A DNA stretch of 64,000 nt from Mangrovimicrobium sp048323675 (GCF_048323675.1 NZ_JBLWFK010000002.1:248001-312000); one strand, 5' to 3'; counted from the first letter of the stretch, positions 36,014 through 44,679 are shown. Notes: generated by a model not told the origin, from the letters alone. A program made the numbers and translations.

Positions 36014-36060
36014 CGCGCCGCCGACCCTGTCCACAGGGGGCCGCTCACCCATGTTGATGG

Positions 36061-36462
36061 ATGCAGGTCCCCCGTTGGCAGTCCCAATACGATAACCTTT
36101 CCCGGGAGACGATAATAAAAACAACATCCCTGATGACTTCACTGCTGCTGATGGGCGCTGCCATACCCGGCCTGTCCCTCGAACCCGATCCGCAGCGGGT
36201 GCAACCGGCATGGGAGGCGCTCGACAGGGATGGTGACGGCAGGGTCGCCCTGGCCGAGTTGCATCCCATGCAGGCGGCGGTCATGCAGTTGCATGACAGT
36301 AACGCAGACGGGCTGATTTCCCTGGACGAATACGTCGCTTACGATCTCGATCCCGGCGCCGCCGCGCGCATCCCGATTCCGGCCAGTGTGCAATTCAGGG
36401 ATGAAGGGCCTGGAGAAGTGGGTATACAGTGTCTGTGCATGGTGGACTCCGCATTTTATTAA
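36061..36462 (+). CDS. Small EF-hand protein, probably exported
   Basis: Up to 133 residues. Two EF-hand calcium loops are visible: DRDGDGRVALAE and DSNADGLISLDE. The N-terminus holds a short hydrophobic stretch (LMTSLLLMGAAIPGLSL) that may be a signal peptide, in which case the ATG at 36133 may be the start, but no clear ribosome site precedes it. The C-terminal tail (IQCLCMVDSAFY) is not typical and could be read-through of a decayed end. It follows the exported SurE by 48 bp. Confidence 0.6.
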   Translation: MQVPRWQSQYDNLSRETIIKTTSLMTSLLLMGAAIPGLSLEPDPQRVQPAWEALDRDGDGRVALAELHPMQAAVMQLHDSNADGLISLDEYVAYDLDPGAAARIPIPASVQFRDEGPGEVGIQCLCMVDSAFY

Positions 36463-36552
36463 TTATCGTCGTGGTCCGACCGATCGAAATTCACTCAACT
36501 GGTCAGGCCAGTGTAGTCTGCATTAAGGCTTTGTCATTTTGCTTGATATTTT

Positions 36553-36574
36553 CGGACATTAAGACATATGTCCG
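36553..36574. promoter_or_regulatory. Inverted repeat upstream of the DUF3604 gene
   Basis: CGGACAT ... ATGTCCG, two 7-bp half-sites separated by 8 bp in an AT-rich stretch (36463-36708). It has the size and symmetry of an operator; no regulator is assigned. Confidence 0.35.
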
Positions 36575-36708
36575 ATTATATTTGTCTGGCGCCGCAGGGT
36601 GTCCGGATTGGTCAAGTCTGCGAGGCAATGCCGGACTAGCATCGGGCTTCGGGGGAATGGATCGCTCCCATCAATAATCCAGAATAACCGGGTGGAGAGC
36701 TGATCGAG

Positions 36709-38634
36709 ATGAGCGCTATACACGAAGAATTACCGACAAGGACCGCACTGCGCAGGGCCATGAAGCAGCTCATTCATCACGGTCGCACGCTGGTCGCTGT
36801 GCTGGTTGTGGGTATTCCCGCCGCCAGTAGCTGGGCCTTGGCCGCCGGTGAGGAGAGGGCTGACTATTCGCCCTACGTCGGGCGCAACTACCCCGACAAT
36901 CTCTACTGGGGTGACGCCCACGTGCACACGGCGCTGTCATTCGATGCGAGCCTCAACGGTACCTCGCGGGTGGGCCCGGAGGAGACCTACCGGCTCGCCC
37001 GCGGCGAGACCATCACCGGCAATCTCGGTGAGCCGGTCAGGCTGGGCCGGGCGCTGGACTTCCTCGTCGTTGCGGACCACGCCGAGTTCCTCGGTGTCTA
37101 CCCGGCGGTATTCAACGAGGACCCGCGGATCATGTCACAGCCCGATGGTTCGCGCTGGCTGTCGATCCTCCGGCAGGTGCGTGAAAACTTCGCCAACGCC
37201 CAGAAATTGCTGGTCCAGCTGTACCGGCCGCCGGCAGGGGTGCCGCCTCTGGACCAGTCCGGAATCATGGCGGATGCCTGGCGCCAGACCATGGAGGCCG
37301 CGGAGCGTTTCAATGAGCCCGGCAAGTTTACGGCCTTTATCGGTTACGAATGGACAGGTATGGCCAGGGGCGACAACCTGCACCGGATTGTCGTTTTCCG
37401 CGACGCCCAGGAGACCGTGTCCCGGGTCCGTCCCTTTACCATGGCGGACAGCGCCAGGCCGGAAGACCTGTGGCAGTATCTGCAGGGCTACGAGGACAGC
37501 ACCGGCGGCGAGGTGCTGGCAATTCCCCACAACGGCAACCTGTCCAACGGCAGGATGTTTGCCAGTGCGGACTCCGATGGCAATCCCTTCAGCCCGGAGT
37601 ACGCAAGGACGCGCGCCAGGTGGGAGCCCCTTTACGAGGCGACCCAGATCAAGGGCGATGCGGAAACCCACCCGCTGTTGTCCCCGGACGATCCTTACGC
37701 CGATTTCGAGACCATGGATTTCGGCAACCTGCAGAACATGCCCAAACAGCCGGAAATGCTGCAGTACGAATACGCCCGCTCCGCGCTGAAGCAGGGGCTG
37801 GTGCATGCGGGGCAGCTCGGCACCAATCCCTTCAAACTCGGATTGATCGGCAGCAGCGATACCCACACCGGGATGCCGGCGGTGCGCGAGAACAATTTCA
37901 TGGGCAAGTTCGGTGACGACGAGCCCTCCGCGCAACGGGCGCAGGCGATGTGGGATATCTTCGGCATTTCCAAGGCGAATTTTTCCGCCTCGGGCTATAC
38001 CGGCGTCTGGGCGAGGGAGAATACCCGCGAGGCGATATTCGCCGCCATGGAGCGGCGCGAGGTCTATGCCACGACCGGTTCGCGCATGGCGGTGCGCTTC
38101 TTCGGCGGCTGGTCTTTTGCGCCCGGCGATGAACTGAGCCCGGATTTCGCGGCAAACGGCTATGCGCGGGGCGTTCCCATGGGTGGTGATTTGCACGACG
38201 CGCCGGCGGGCAGTGCACCCGCGTTCCTGATCGTCGCGGGCAAGGACCCTGACGGCGCCAACCTGGAGCGGCTCCAGGTGGTCAAGGGCTGGCTGGACGA
38301 CAGTGGCCAGCCACAGGAGCGGGTCTACGACGTTGCGCTGTCTGGCCAGCGCGCGGTGGTTGAGGGCAAGATAGCACCGGCGGTGGCCTCGACGGTGGAC
38401 ACCAGGACCGCTACCTGGAGCAACAGCGTGGGCAGCGTACAACTGGGCGCGGTCTGGCGGGACCCGGATTTCGACCCGGGCCAGCGCGCGTTCTACTACA
38501 CCCGCGTGCTGGAAATTCCGACGCCGCGCTGGACTACCTACGACAGTGCCTTCTACGGGACGCCGTTACCGACAGACGTGCCCGCCGTCATCCAGGAGCG
38601 GGCCTATACCTCGCCGATCTGGTACACCCCCTGA
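36709..38634 (+). CDS. DUF3604 (PHP-like) exported protein
   Basis: A 641-residue protein. A hydrophobic segment at about 25-45 (LVAVLVVGIPAASSWALAA) is a signal peptide after a long basic N-region. The DUF3604 domain starts at about 55 with YWGDAHVHT, a metal-binding motif like that of PHP-fold phosphoesterases, continues through VVADHAEFLG and ends with ERAYTSPIWYTP. The family is common in marine bacteria, but its reaction is not established. An alternative start at codon 18 (MKQLIHH) would give a normal-length signal peptide. Confidence 0.88.
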   Translation: MSAIHEELPTRTALRRAMKQLIHHGRTLVAVLVVGIPAASSWALAAGEERADYSPYVGRNYPDNLYWGDAHVHTALSFDASLNGTSRVGPEETYRLARGETITGNLGEPVRLGRALDFLVVADHAEFLGVYPAVFNEDPRIMSQPDGSRWLSILRQVRENFANAQKLLVQLYRPPAGVPPLDQSGIMADAWRQTMEAAERFNEPGKFTAFIGYEWTGMARGDNLHRIVVFRDAQETVSRVRPFTMADSARPEDLWQYLQGYEDSTGGEVLAIPHNGNLSNGRMFASADSDGNPFSPEYARTRARWEPLYEATQIKGDAETHPLLSPDDPYADFETMDFGNLQNMPKQPEMLQYEYARSALKQGLVHAGQLGTNPFKLGLIGSSDTHTGMPAVRENNFMGKFGDDEPSAQRAQAMWDIFGISKANFSASGYTGVWARENTREAIFAAMERREVYATTGSRMAVRFFGGWSFAPGDELSPDFAANGYARGVPMGGDLHDAPAGSAPAFLIVAGKDPDGANLERLQVVKGWLDDSGQPQERVYDVALSGQRAVVEGKIAPAVASTVDTRTATWSNSVGSVQLGAVWRDPDFDPGQRAFYYTRVLEIPTPRWTTYDSAFYGTPLPTDVPAVIQERAYTSPIWYTP

Positions 38635-38638
38635 ATGG

Positions 38639-38664
38639 CATCGGGCCGCTGTTGCGGCCCGATG
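38639..38664. terminator. Hairpin between convergent genes
   Basis: Stem CATCGGGCCGC (38639-38649), loop TGTT, stem GCGGCCCGATG (38654-38664). An 11-bp perfect stem between the stops of convergent genes, with only a short T-rich flank (ATTTCC). Confidence 0.5.
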
Positions 38665-38674
38665 ATTTCCTGCA

Positions 38675-39811
38675 TTACGCGTCCGCGGCCTGCGGGTAGC
38701 GCTCGAGGTACTCCTCGAAATGGTGGGCGAGACCCTCCCGGGTCCAGCCGAAATCCTCCAGCGAGTAACCCGGCCGCGCCGACTGCCGTTCGGCGTCACC
38801 CGCCAGCCAGTCGCGCATCGATTGTTCTACCGCGGGGCCGATGTCCTCGCCCAGCCAGCTGTAGACCTTGTGCATGCCCGCCAGCGGGTCGCGCATGAAC
38901 TCGGCGCAGTAGACGTCGAGGATCTTGTCCTCGGGCAGGCTGGCGCGCAGGCGCATGGGACGGTTCACGTGTTCGGCGATCTGTTTGGGATAGGTGTCGT
39001 GGATGAACTGCGTATCGACCTTGCCCATACCCGACAGGTGCGCGGTGGAGATGGTGTTGCCGAGTGAGGCCAGAGCCTTGTAGGGGTTGCGGTGGGTCCA
39101 GATGAATTTCGCATCCGGGAAGGCGCGCAGCGCCCAGGTGAAGTGCAGGGAGTGGGAGGGCATCTTCAGCACCCAGCGCCCCGGCGCCTGTGACTGCAGC
39201 ACCCGCATGACCTTCTTCTGGTACTCGTAGGCGGACTCCATGTCGCAGTGCAGCATGTAGTCGGCGTAGTCGCGGTGGGCGACCCGGGATTCCCAGCTCA
39301 GCGCCTTGAAGTCCTGGGCGTGGACGAAAATGCACTCGGTGGGGCCATCGGCCCACTCCCAGTGGGGCACGGCAAAGGGTATCTGCGCCAGGATGGCTTC
39401 CTGCATCTGTTTCTTGCCGACACAGCGCGGATCGCTGCGCAGCGTCTCGGTGGTGGGCGGCGGCACCGAGTCCATCGCCTCCCAGTTGAGCAGGGAGCGC
39501 CAGCGCGGGTCGCAGTCGAGCAGGTAGCTCATCGCGGTGGTACCGGTGCGCGGCATACCCATGACGATGATCGGCGCCTTGATCTCCGCGTCGGCGATTT
39601 CCGGGTGCTGGCGCAGGTAGTCGCTGACCCGCAGGCGGTTGCCCAGTGACTGCATGATTTCGTTGTTCAGGGCCTTGAGGATGCCTTCGGCCTCGGGGCG
39701 GTCGTCAATGCATTTGAGCATGAACTCGAAGGGCTCGATGAAAGATTCGCAGTCGAAGCCGGTCAGCCCGGTTTCCTTCTCGGCGGCGGCTATATACTCG
39801 CTTGCGCGCAT
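38675..39811 (-). CDS. Sulfotransferase family protein
   Basis: A 378-residue PAPS-dependent sulfotransferase-like protein. The 5'-phosphosulfate loop is MGMPRTGTT (about 84-92) and the 3'-phosphate motif is FIWTHRNPYKALAS (about 235-248). The substrate is unknown. It is the last gene of the minus-strand Rieske-SDR-TetR group (71 bp after TetR). Bacterial members of this group are frequent beside lipid and steroid genes in marine bacteria and actinobacteria; some may transfer groups other than sulfate. Confidence 0.87.
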   Translation of the reverse strand: MRASEYIAAAEKETGLTGFDCESFIEPFEFMLKCIDDRPEAEGILKALNNEIMQSLGNRLRVSDYLRQHPEIADAEIKAPIIVMGMPRTGTTAMSYLLDCDPRWRSLLNWEAMDSVPPPTTETLRSDPRCVGKKQMQEAILAQIPFAVPHWEWADGPTECIFVHAQDFKALSWESRVAHRDYADYMLHCDMESAYEYQKKVMRVLQSQAPGRWVLKMPSHSLHFTWALRAFPDAKFIWTHRNPYKALASLGNTISTAHLSGMGKVDTQFIHDTYPKQIAEHVNRPMRLRASLPEDKILDVYCAEFMRDPLAGMHKVYSWLGEDIGPAVEQSMRDWLAGDAERQSARPGYSLEDFGWTREGLAHHFEEYLERYPQAADA

Positions 39812-39881
39812 GGTTGATCTCCTGTGGTTTCTAATGGTTGGAGTAGCGGTAGGCTAGCGACAAAACACGATGTGCATGCGC

Positions 39882-40466
39882 TCATAAAAGGTTGCGTTTG
39901 TGCTCGGCGGCAAAACGCGCGGCAATCTCTGCCACGCCGGCCTGCGGCGCCACGCTGCTGCGGAACACGCCGGGGGCGATGAAGGCGCTGATCAGCATGT
40001 TGAGGCAGTAGACTTCCGGGTCGGCCAGCCTGCCGCCGCCGGGTGGGCTGTAGGACGTCGCCATCACCTCCACGAACTCGTCCCAGGCCGGGTAGCACTG
40101 GCGGATGTCCGCGCCGGAAAGCAGGTCGCCGATCCACAGCTTGATCAACTCGTTGTTGTCCAGCACGAAACGGGTGAGAAACTCGATCCGCTCCTGCTCG
40201 GACAGTTTCAGGTCGAGGCCGACGGTGAGTTGCTGCGAGGCCCACTGCTTGACCTCGCTGATCAGCTGTTCGCGGTTCTTGAAATGGTAGTAAATCGTGG
40301 TGCGGTTGACCTCGAGCTCCCGCGCCAGTTCCGCCAGCGACAGGGCGTCCGCGCCTTTTTCCGCGATCAGGCGGGTAGCCGCCTCGATCATCTGCTGGTG
40401 GGTCTGCAGGAAACCGTTGTTGCGCTCGCGGCTTTGCGCCTTTGTCTTCACACCTTTTGCCGTCAT
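39882..40466 (-). CDS. TetR-family repressor
   Basis: A 194-residue TetR regulator. The N-terminal HTH is ALSLAELARELEVNRTTIYYHF (about 37-58 of the protein), and the ligand domain follows. I chose the ATG at 40466 (MTAKGVKTK), four bp after the shortened SDR. It lies inside the group it probably controls; candidate operators with a shared AAATACAACA motif lie before the Rieske gene and the TauD gene. Confidence 0.88.
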   Translation of the reverse strand: MTAKGVKTKAQSRERNNGFLQTHQQMIEAATRLIAEKGADALSLAELARELEVNRTTIYYHFKNREQLISEVKQWASQQLTVGLDLKLSEQERIEFLTRFVLDNNELIKLWIGDLLSGADIRQCYPAWDEFVEVMATSYSPPGGGRLADPEVYCLNMLISAFIAPGVFRSSVAPQAGVAEIAARFAAEHKRNLL

Positions 40467-40470
40467 CGTT

Positions 40471-41025
40471 TCAGCCGCGCAGCATGTTGCGACCACCGTT
40501 GACACAGATGATCTGACCGTTGATAAAGCGCGAGGCATCGGAGGCGAGAAAGACCATTACCGGCGCCATATCCCGATCAACGTCACCCATGCTGCCACCG
40601 AGTGGTACCTGGCGTTTCTCGGAAGCCAGGTGCTGCGCCAGTGCTTCTGCGTCCAGGCTGTCGAGGTACTGCTGGTACATGGGCGTCTTGATAGTCGGGT
40701 TTACGCAATTGCAGCGAATGTTGTATTTGCTCGCCCATTCGTAGGCGATGGTGCGGGTCCAGGACAGCACATCGATGCCGCCCATTGCCCTTGCTGCCGC
40801 GTCGAAAGCGCTGAAAACCTGTTCCGGTGCGCTGATGTCACAGTGCCTGTAGTGCGCTCTGCCAGGCCTCTCTGCGTTGGCCTCGGCAACGATCTTTTCG
40901 CCGGCCTGGTCAGCGATATCCAGACCCGTCACCGTGGCGCCCTCGCGCACGTAGGCTCGCAGGGTGCCGGCGCCGATACCGCTGGCGACGCCGGTGACGA
41001 TGATACGTTTGCCTTCAAGTTGCAT
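40471..41025 (-). pseudogene. SDR with in-frame internal deletion of the active site
   Basis: A 184-residue SDR, about 65 residues shorter than its family. The Rossmann start (GKRIIVTGVASGIGAGT) and the end (NGQIICVNGGRN) are intact, but the sequence jumps from GGIDVL directly to SWTRTIAYEWASKYNIRCN. Everything expected between is missing: NNAG, the catalytic Ser, and the YxxxK pair. The frame is kept. Either a recent in-frame deletion has made it inactive, or it persists as a non-catalytic protein. It is flanked by the 129-residue unknown (11-bp overlap) and TetR. Confidence 0.8.
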
Positions 41026-41404
41026 GGGGTTCTTCCTTCGCTGTGGCGCAGGCCGCGGGTTCGTCGGCGGGTGCGCGGGTGATGCGCAGGAAATGCCGGT
41101 CCCGGGCGTGTTTCGGTTCTTCCTCCCGGTGCAGTTCCACCGCCATGGCGAGGTGGGCAAAGCTCAGCACAAGTTTCATCAGGCGTTGCTCACTGTCATC
41201 CAGCGCGGACAGCTGTTGGCTGTCGAGGTAATCGAGCGCTGTGGCAACGAGTGGGCTGGCGGCGGCGTAAAATGCCTGTCGGCCTTCCTCGTCACTGCGC
41301 TGGCGGCAGTCGGCGCGTCCCGCGGCGCAGTCCACGGCCCAGAATTCGACGAAGGGGGCGAGGCTCTCGAAGCCCTCGGGCAGGGCATTGTCGCGCATGG
41401 TCAT
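41015..41404 (-). CDS. Small protein of unknown function, Rieske-linked
   Basis: A 129-residue, mostly helical, acidic protein (ESLAPFVEFWAVDCAAGRADCRQ ... LDSQQLSALDDSEQRLM) with no family I recognise. It overlaps the Rieske stop by 4 bp (ATGA) and the following SDR start by 11 bp, so it is certainly translated with them. Two Cys near 26 and 33 are the only notable residues. It may be a subunit or stability factor of the oxygenase; this rests on context alone. Confidence 0.75.
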   Translation of the reverse strand: MTMRDNALPEGFESLAPFVEFWAVDCAAGRADCRQRSDEEGRQAFYAAASPLVATALDYLDSQQLSALDDSEQRLMKLVLSFAHLAMAVELHREEEPKHARDRHFLRITRAPADEPAACATAKEEPHAT

Positions 41405-42609
41405 TGTCTGTCTCCCGCGAGTTCAGCCCGGTAGGCCTCGACCTTTTCGTTGACGTGGTACATCAGGTGGCGCAGCAGGACCTCCTGTTCCTGGAAGTGG
41501 ATGTACTCCAGTGCGCCGCTGTTGAGACCCCGCTGTCCAGCTTCGATGACTGCCCGGTCCTCGGAGTGGACGTCGCGCAGGTTGGCCATCGAGAACTCCC
41601 GTCCAAAGCGCTCGCTGGCATTGCTGTCCGCGCCCACCCAGTAAATGCGGAACACCCCGCGGGATTTGCGCGCGCTGATCGGCATCACAGTGTGGGAAAA
41701 GTGCTGCACCGGGTTGCCGATAAGGAAGAAGTTGGGGAAGAGGGCGTAGTACTCGCGACCATGGGGAGAGTTCATCAGGCCCTTTTCCATCAGCTTCGGC
41801 ACCAGCCGGCCGAATGCCAGCTGCTGGGTGGCGCTGAGAATCGGGCTGGGGTTGCTCCAGATGGTCTGGGTGCGGTGCTCGCCGTGGAAACCATAGCGCT
41901 CCGGATAACCGAAGGGGTTGAGTGGCCCCACCGCACCGCCGCCGCCCGAACGCGGGTGGATGAAGCGCAGGTGGTAGTTTTCCTGGAAGTTGTCGTAAGT
42001 CAGCTTCCAGTTGGCGTCGATCTCGTAGACGTATTCGGTAAAGGTGGTCGCCCGCGCTACCGGCAGGGTCTCCAGTTGTTCGGCCAGTTCACCAAGGGAT
42101 TCGCGCAGGCCCTGCGCCGGCTGTTTATCGAGGTTGATGAAGATCAGGCCCGCGCAGATTTCCAGCGCCACCGGGGCGAGGTTGCAGTGGGATTTGTCCA
42201 CGTAGAAGCGCTCGAAGTCCGGCGCCGAGCGCAGCTTGCCGTCGCTGTTGAAGGTCCAGGCGTGATAGGGGCAGGTGAAGGAGGCGCGCCTGCCCTCAGT
42301 GGCTTCCGCGACCAGTTGGGTACCCCGGTGCGGGCAGGCATTGTGGAAGGCGCGGATCGCGCCGTCCTGGTCCCGGGTAACCAGGATCGAGGCATCCGCC
42401 ACGTCCAGCTGGCGCACGATGTAGCTGCCGGGGGCGGGTAATTCACAGACGTGACCGATCTGCAGCCAGCTGCGTTTGAAAACCGCTTCCCGTTCCAGCT
42501 CGAAATAGTCTTCCCGGTAGTAGGGGCCGGCAGGAACCGGGCCGGTACCCAGGTAGGCGGCTGCTTCGGTCGAAGGCGGGCTGTAGGTGAGGCTGTTGTC
42601 GTTATTCAT
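41401..42609 (-). CDS. Rieske-type ring-hydroxylating oxygenase alpha subunit
   Basis: A 402-residue oxygenase. The Rieske 2Fe-2S motif is CPHRGTQLV ... CPYHAW (about 92-116). The catalytic domain carries the mononuclear iron site around ENYHLRFIHP (two His) with a downstream Asp expected. No beta subunit is near, which fits alpha-only (group I or KshA/choline-type) oxygenases. It needs an external reductase, not present here. The start at 42609 (MNNDNSL) lies downstream of a good promoter. Confidence 0.92.
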   Translation of the reverse strand: MNNDNSLTYSPPSTEAAAYLGTGPVPAGPYYREDYFELEREAVFKRSWLQIGHVCELPAPGSYIVRQLDVADASILVTRDQDGAIRAFHNACPHRGTQLVAEATEGRRASFTCPYHAWTFNSDGKLRSAPDFERFYVDKSHCNLAPVALEICAGLIFINLDKQPAQGLRESLGELAEQLETLPVARATTFTEYVYEIDANWKLTYDNFQENYHLRFIHPRSGGGGAVGPLNPFGYPERYGFHGEHRTQTIWSNPSPILSATQQLAFGRLVPKLMEKGLMNSPHGREYYALFPNFFLIGNPVQHFSHTVMPISARKSRGVFRIYWVGADSNASERFGREFSMANLRDVHSEDRAVIEAGQRGLNSGALEYIHFQEQEVLLRHLMYHVNEKVEAYRAELAGDRQ

Positions 42610-42650
42610 TACCGGTTCCTGTACAGGGCGCACAATTTTCGGGCGGTCTA

Positions 42651-42679
42651 TTTATACGACACCACTGTAGTAAATACAA
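42651..42679 (-). promoter_or_regulatory. Promoter of the Rieske gene group
   Basis: On the minus strand: TTGTAT (-35, 42674-42679), 17-bp spacer, TATAAA (-10, 42651-42656). About 42 bp upstream of the Rieske ATG. Confidence 0.6.
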
Positions 42680-42686
42680 CAGGTGT
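42659..42686. promoter_or_regulatory. Candidate TetR operator over the Rieske -35
   Basis: ACACCACTGT and ACAACAGGTGT form an imperfect inverted repeat covering the promoter spacer and -35. It contains TAAATACAACA (42671-42681), a motif repeated at 44852-44862 before the TauD gene. Confidence 0.4.
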
Positions 42687-42723
42687 GTCGAAAATGTGCA
42701 ATGCGCCACATGACTGGGGCTTA

Positions 42724-43656
42724 TCAGGTATTGCCTTGGCGGACAACGGGCATGATCTCTTCGGCCACCCACTGCGTATAGTCGTAGTACTCCTCGAGGT
42801 GCCTGAGTTGCGGAATCGGTACCGAACTCCAGGTGACCCCGAGCCCGGCGAGCCAGTTGAGGCCGTCGATCAATTCCTCCCTGCCCATGCCCGGCCGTGC
42901 GTTGGGGTCGTCCTGTACCACGTGACCTTCACCGACCCGGCCGGTGCCGAGGCCGTAGTACACATCCGCCAGTTTGCCGTTGTAGTCCGGCCGCGACCTG
43001 ATGTAATCGAGCTTCTCCGGTATCTGCTCGGGCCTGGTCAGGAAGGGCCACCAGCCGCAAGCGTAGCGCGCGGTGCGTTGCAATACCGCTTCGGCGTCGC
43101 CGCCAAACCAGACCGGAATGTGCGGCCGCTGCACGCACTTCGGTTCAAAGGCAACATCACGGAAGGACACATACTTGCCCTCGAATTCCGGATTCTCGCT
43201 GGTCCACAGTGCGATGATGGCCTGGATGTACTCTTCGCTCATCGCCCCGCGTTTGTGGAAATCGACGCCGAGCAGGTCGAACTCCTCCTTCAGCCAGCCC
43301 ACGCCGAAGGTCACCGTCACCCGCCCGCTGGAGAACCAGTCGATGGTCGAGAGCGCCTTCGCCGTGACAATCGGGTTCTGGGCGGGAAGAATGGAGATAC
43401 AGCTGTTGACGCGAATTTTCTCCGTGGCTCCTGCGACATAAGCCATCGCCGGGTAGGCGGCAAAGTAATGCGGGCCAGAGAGATCCACGTGCTGGCGGGG
43501 GATGATGTGGTGCTCCGGGATGGCAACCATCTCATAACCGAACTGTTCTGCCCATTTCACCATTTTCGTCTGGTCCGCGCCGGTAACTGCAGCTTCCCAG
43601 GGCTGGCTGGCGGCCTTGAGCCGCATCATGTGGGGCAGGGCGAATCCGAGTTTCAT
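42724..43656 (-). CDS. Luciferase-like (LLM class) flavin/F420-type oxidoreductase
   Basis: The 310-residue TIM-barrel protein starts MKLGFALPHM and has the LLM signatures VAIPEHH (about 43-49), NSCISILPAQNP, GVGWLKEEFDLLG and PVWFGGDAEAV. It resembles the TIGR03619 group, named for F420-dependent members in actinobacteria. Most gammaproteobacteria lack F420, so FMNH2 is the likelier cofactor. It follows the SDR at 43734 by about 77 bp on the same strand. Confidence 0.85.
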   Translation of the reverse strand: MKLGFALPHMMRLKAASQPWEAAVTGADQTKMVKWAEQFGYEMVAIPEHHIIPRQHVDLSGPHYFAAYPAMAYVAGATEKIRVNSCISILPAQNPIVTAKALSTIDWFSSGRVTVTFGVGWLKEEFDLLGVDFHKRGAMSEEYIQAIIALWTSENPEFEGKYVSFRDVAFEPKCVQRPHIPVWFGGDAEAVLQRTARYACGWWPFLTRPEQIPEKLDYIRSRPDYNGKLADVYYGLGTGRVGEGHVVQDDPNARPGMGREELIDGLNWLAGLGVTWSSVPIPQLRHLEEYYDYTQWVAEEIMPVVRQGNT

Positions 43657-43733
43657 CTTATTCTCCTCGTCAGCTGTGGCTTGTTGTGCTGCCCGGAAGT
43701 ATACAGGCGGGAACAGCGCCGCCCGGTTGAGTA

Positions 43734-44549
43734 TCAGAGCAGGCTGCCGCCATCGACAGCCCAGACCTGCCCGGTGACGTAACTGGCGCGGTCCGAGGCG
43801 AGGTAGGCCACCAGACCGGACACTTCCTCGGGGATGGCGAAAGGTCGCCCGACAAGGGGCTGCCGCATCCGCATCGCCTGGTCGTAGTCGCTGATGTCTT
43901 TCGCGAATTCGGTAAAGAATCCGATATTGTCCGGGTGAAAACGGCTGCCCTTGCTCAGCGCATCCGGGTCCCGGCTCATGGTCGCATAGGGGGCGACGGC
44001 GTTGACCCGGATGCCGTGCTGGCCGACTTCCCTGGCCAGGACCCGGGTGAAACTGTGCACCGCACCCTTCATCGCCGAATACACCGGCAGCATGTAGTCA
44101 CCTACCAGCCCGGCAGTGGAGCCGACATTGACGATGCTGCCCGCAGCCTGTTCGATCATGCCCGGCAGGATCGCCCGGGTCATGCGCAATACGGTGCCGA
44201 AATTGAGATCGATATCGCCCTGCCATTTGGCGGGGTCGGATTCGGCAAAGAACCCCTGGTCCACGTTGCCGCCGACACCGTTCACCAGTACCGCCACGGG
44301 TCCTAAGGGCGCTGCCGCCTCGAGCACCGCGGCCGGGGCGTCCGGGTCGAGCAGGTCTGCCGCGACGAACACGGCGTCTTCTGCGCCCGCGGCGCGCGCC
44401 GCCTGGACGAGCTGTTTCCCGGCTTCCCTGTCGCGCCCGACAGCAACGAGATAAACGCCCTCGGCCGACAGTTCAAGGGCGATCGCGCGGCCGATATTGG
44501 CGGTCGCACCGGTGACGATGGCGACCTTGTTTTTGAGGTTCAGGTTCAT
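43734..44549 (-). CDS. SDR oxidoreductase (classical, variant motifs)
   Basis: A 271-residue SDR. The glycine motif reads TGATANIG and NNAG is NGVGG, both slightly unusual, but Ser (VGSTAGL) and YSAMK are intact. The C-terminus VDGGSLL is standard. It is upstream of the luciferase-like gene on the same strand and may be led by a 24-codon frame at 44605-44679. Confidence 0.88.
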   Translation of the reverse strand: MNLNLKNKVAIVTGATANIGRAIALELSAEGVYLVAVGRDREAGKQLVQAARAAGAEDAVFVAADLLDPDAPAAVLEAAAPLGPVAVLVNGVGGNVDQGFFAESDPAKWQGDIDLNFGTVLRMTRAILPGMIEQAAGSIVNVGSTAGLVGDYMLPVYSAMKGAVHSFTRVLAREVGQHGIRVNAVAPYATMSRDPDALSKGSRFHPDNIGFFTEFAKDISDYDQAMRMRQPLVGRPFAIPEEVSGLVAYLASDRASYVTGQVWAVDGGSLL

Positions 44550-44604
44550 GGTCTGTGTCAGTCCGTTTCAGCGATACCCGGGTAGCGGAATCAGCGGGCG
44601 GGGA

Positions 44605-44679
44605 TCAGGAACCGCCCATCCCGGCCCAGGTCTCGGGTGTCATCCAGGTGAATTCGAGGTAGTGGCTTCCCTGGAGCAT
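44605..44679 (-). CDS. Possible 24-residue peptide
   Basis: A short frame on the minus strand, ATG at 44679, TGA ending at 44605, with a strong ribosome site (GAGAGGA, about 6 nt before the ATG). The peptide is Trp/Met/Gly-rich (MLQGSHYLEF... ending GMGGS). It precedes an SDR and a luciferase-like oxidoreductase. It may be a leader peptide, a peptide substrate of a modifying enzyme, or chance. No known family is recognised. Confidence 0.35.
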   Translation of the reverse strand: MLQGSHYLEFTWMTPETWAGMGGS

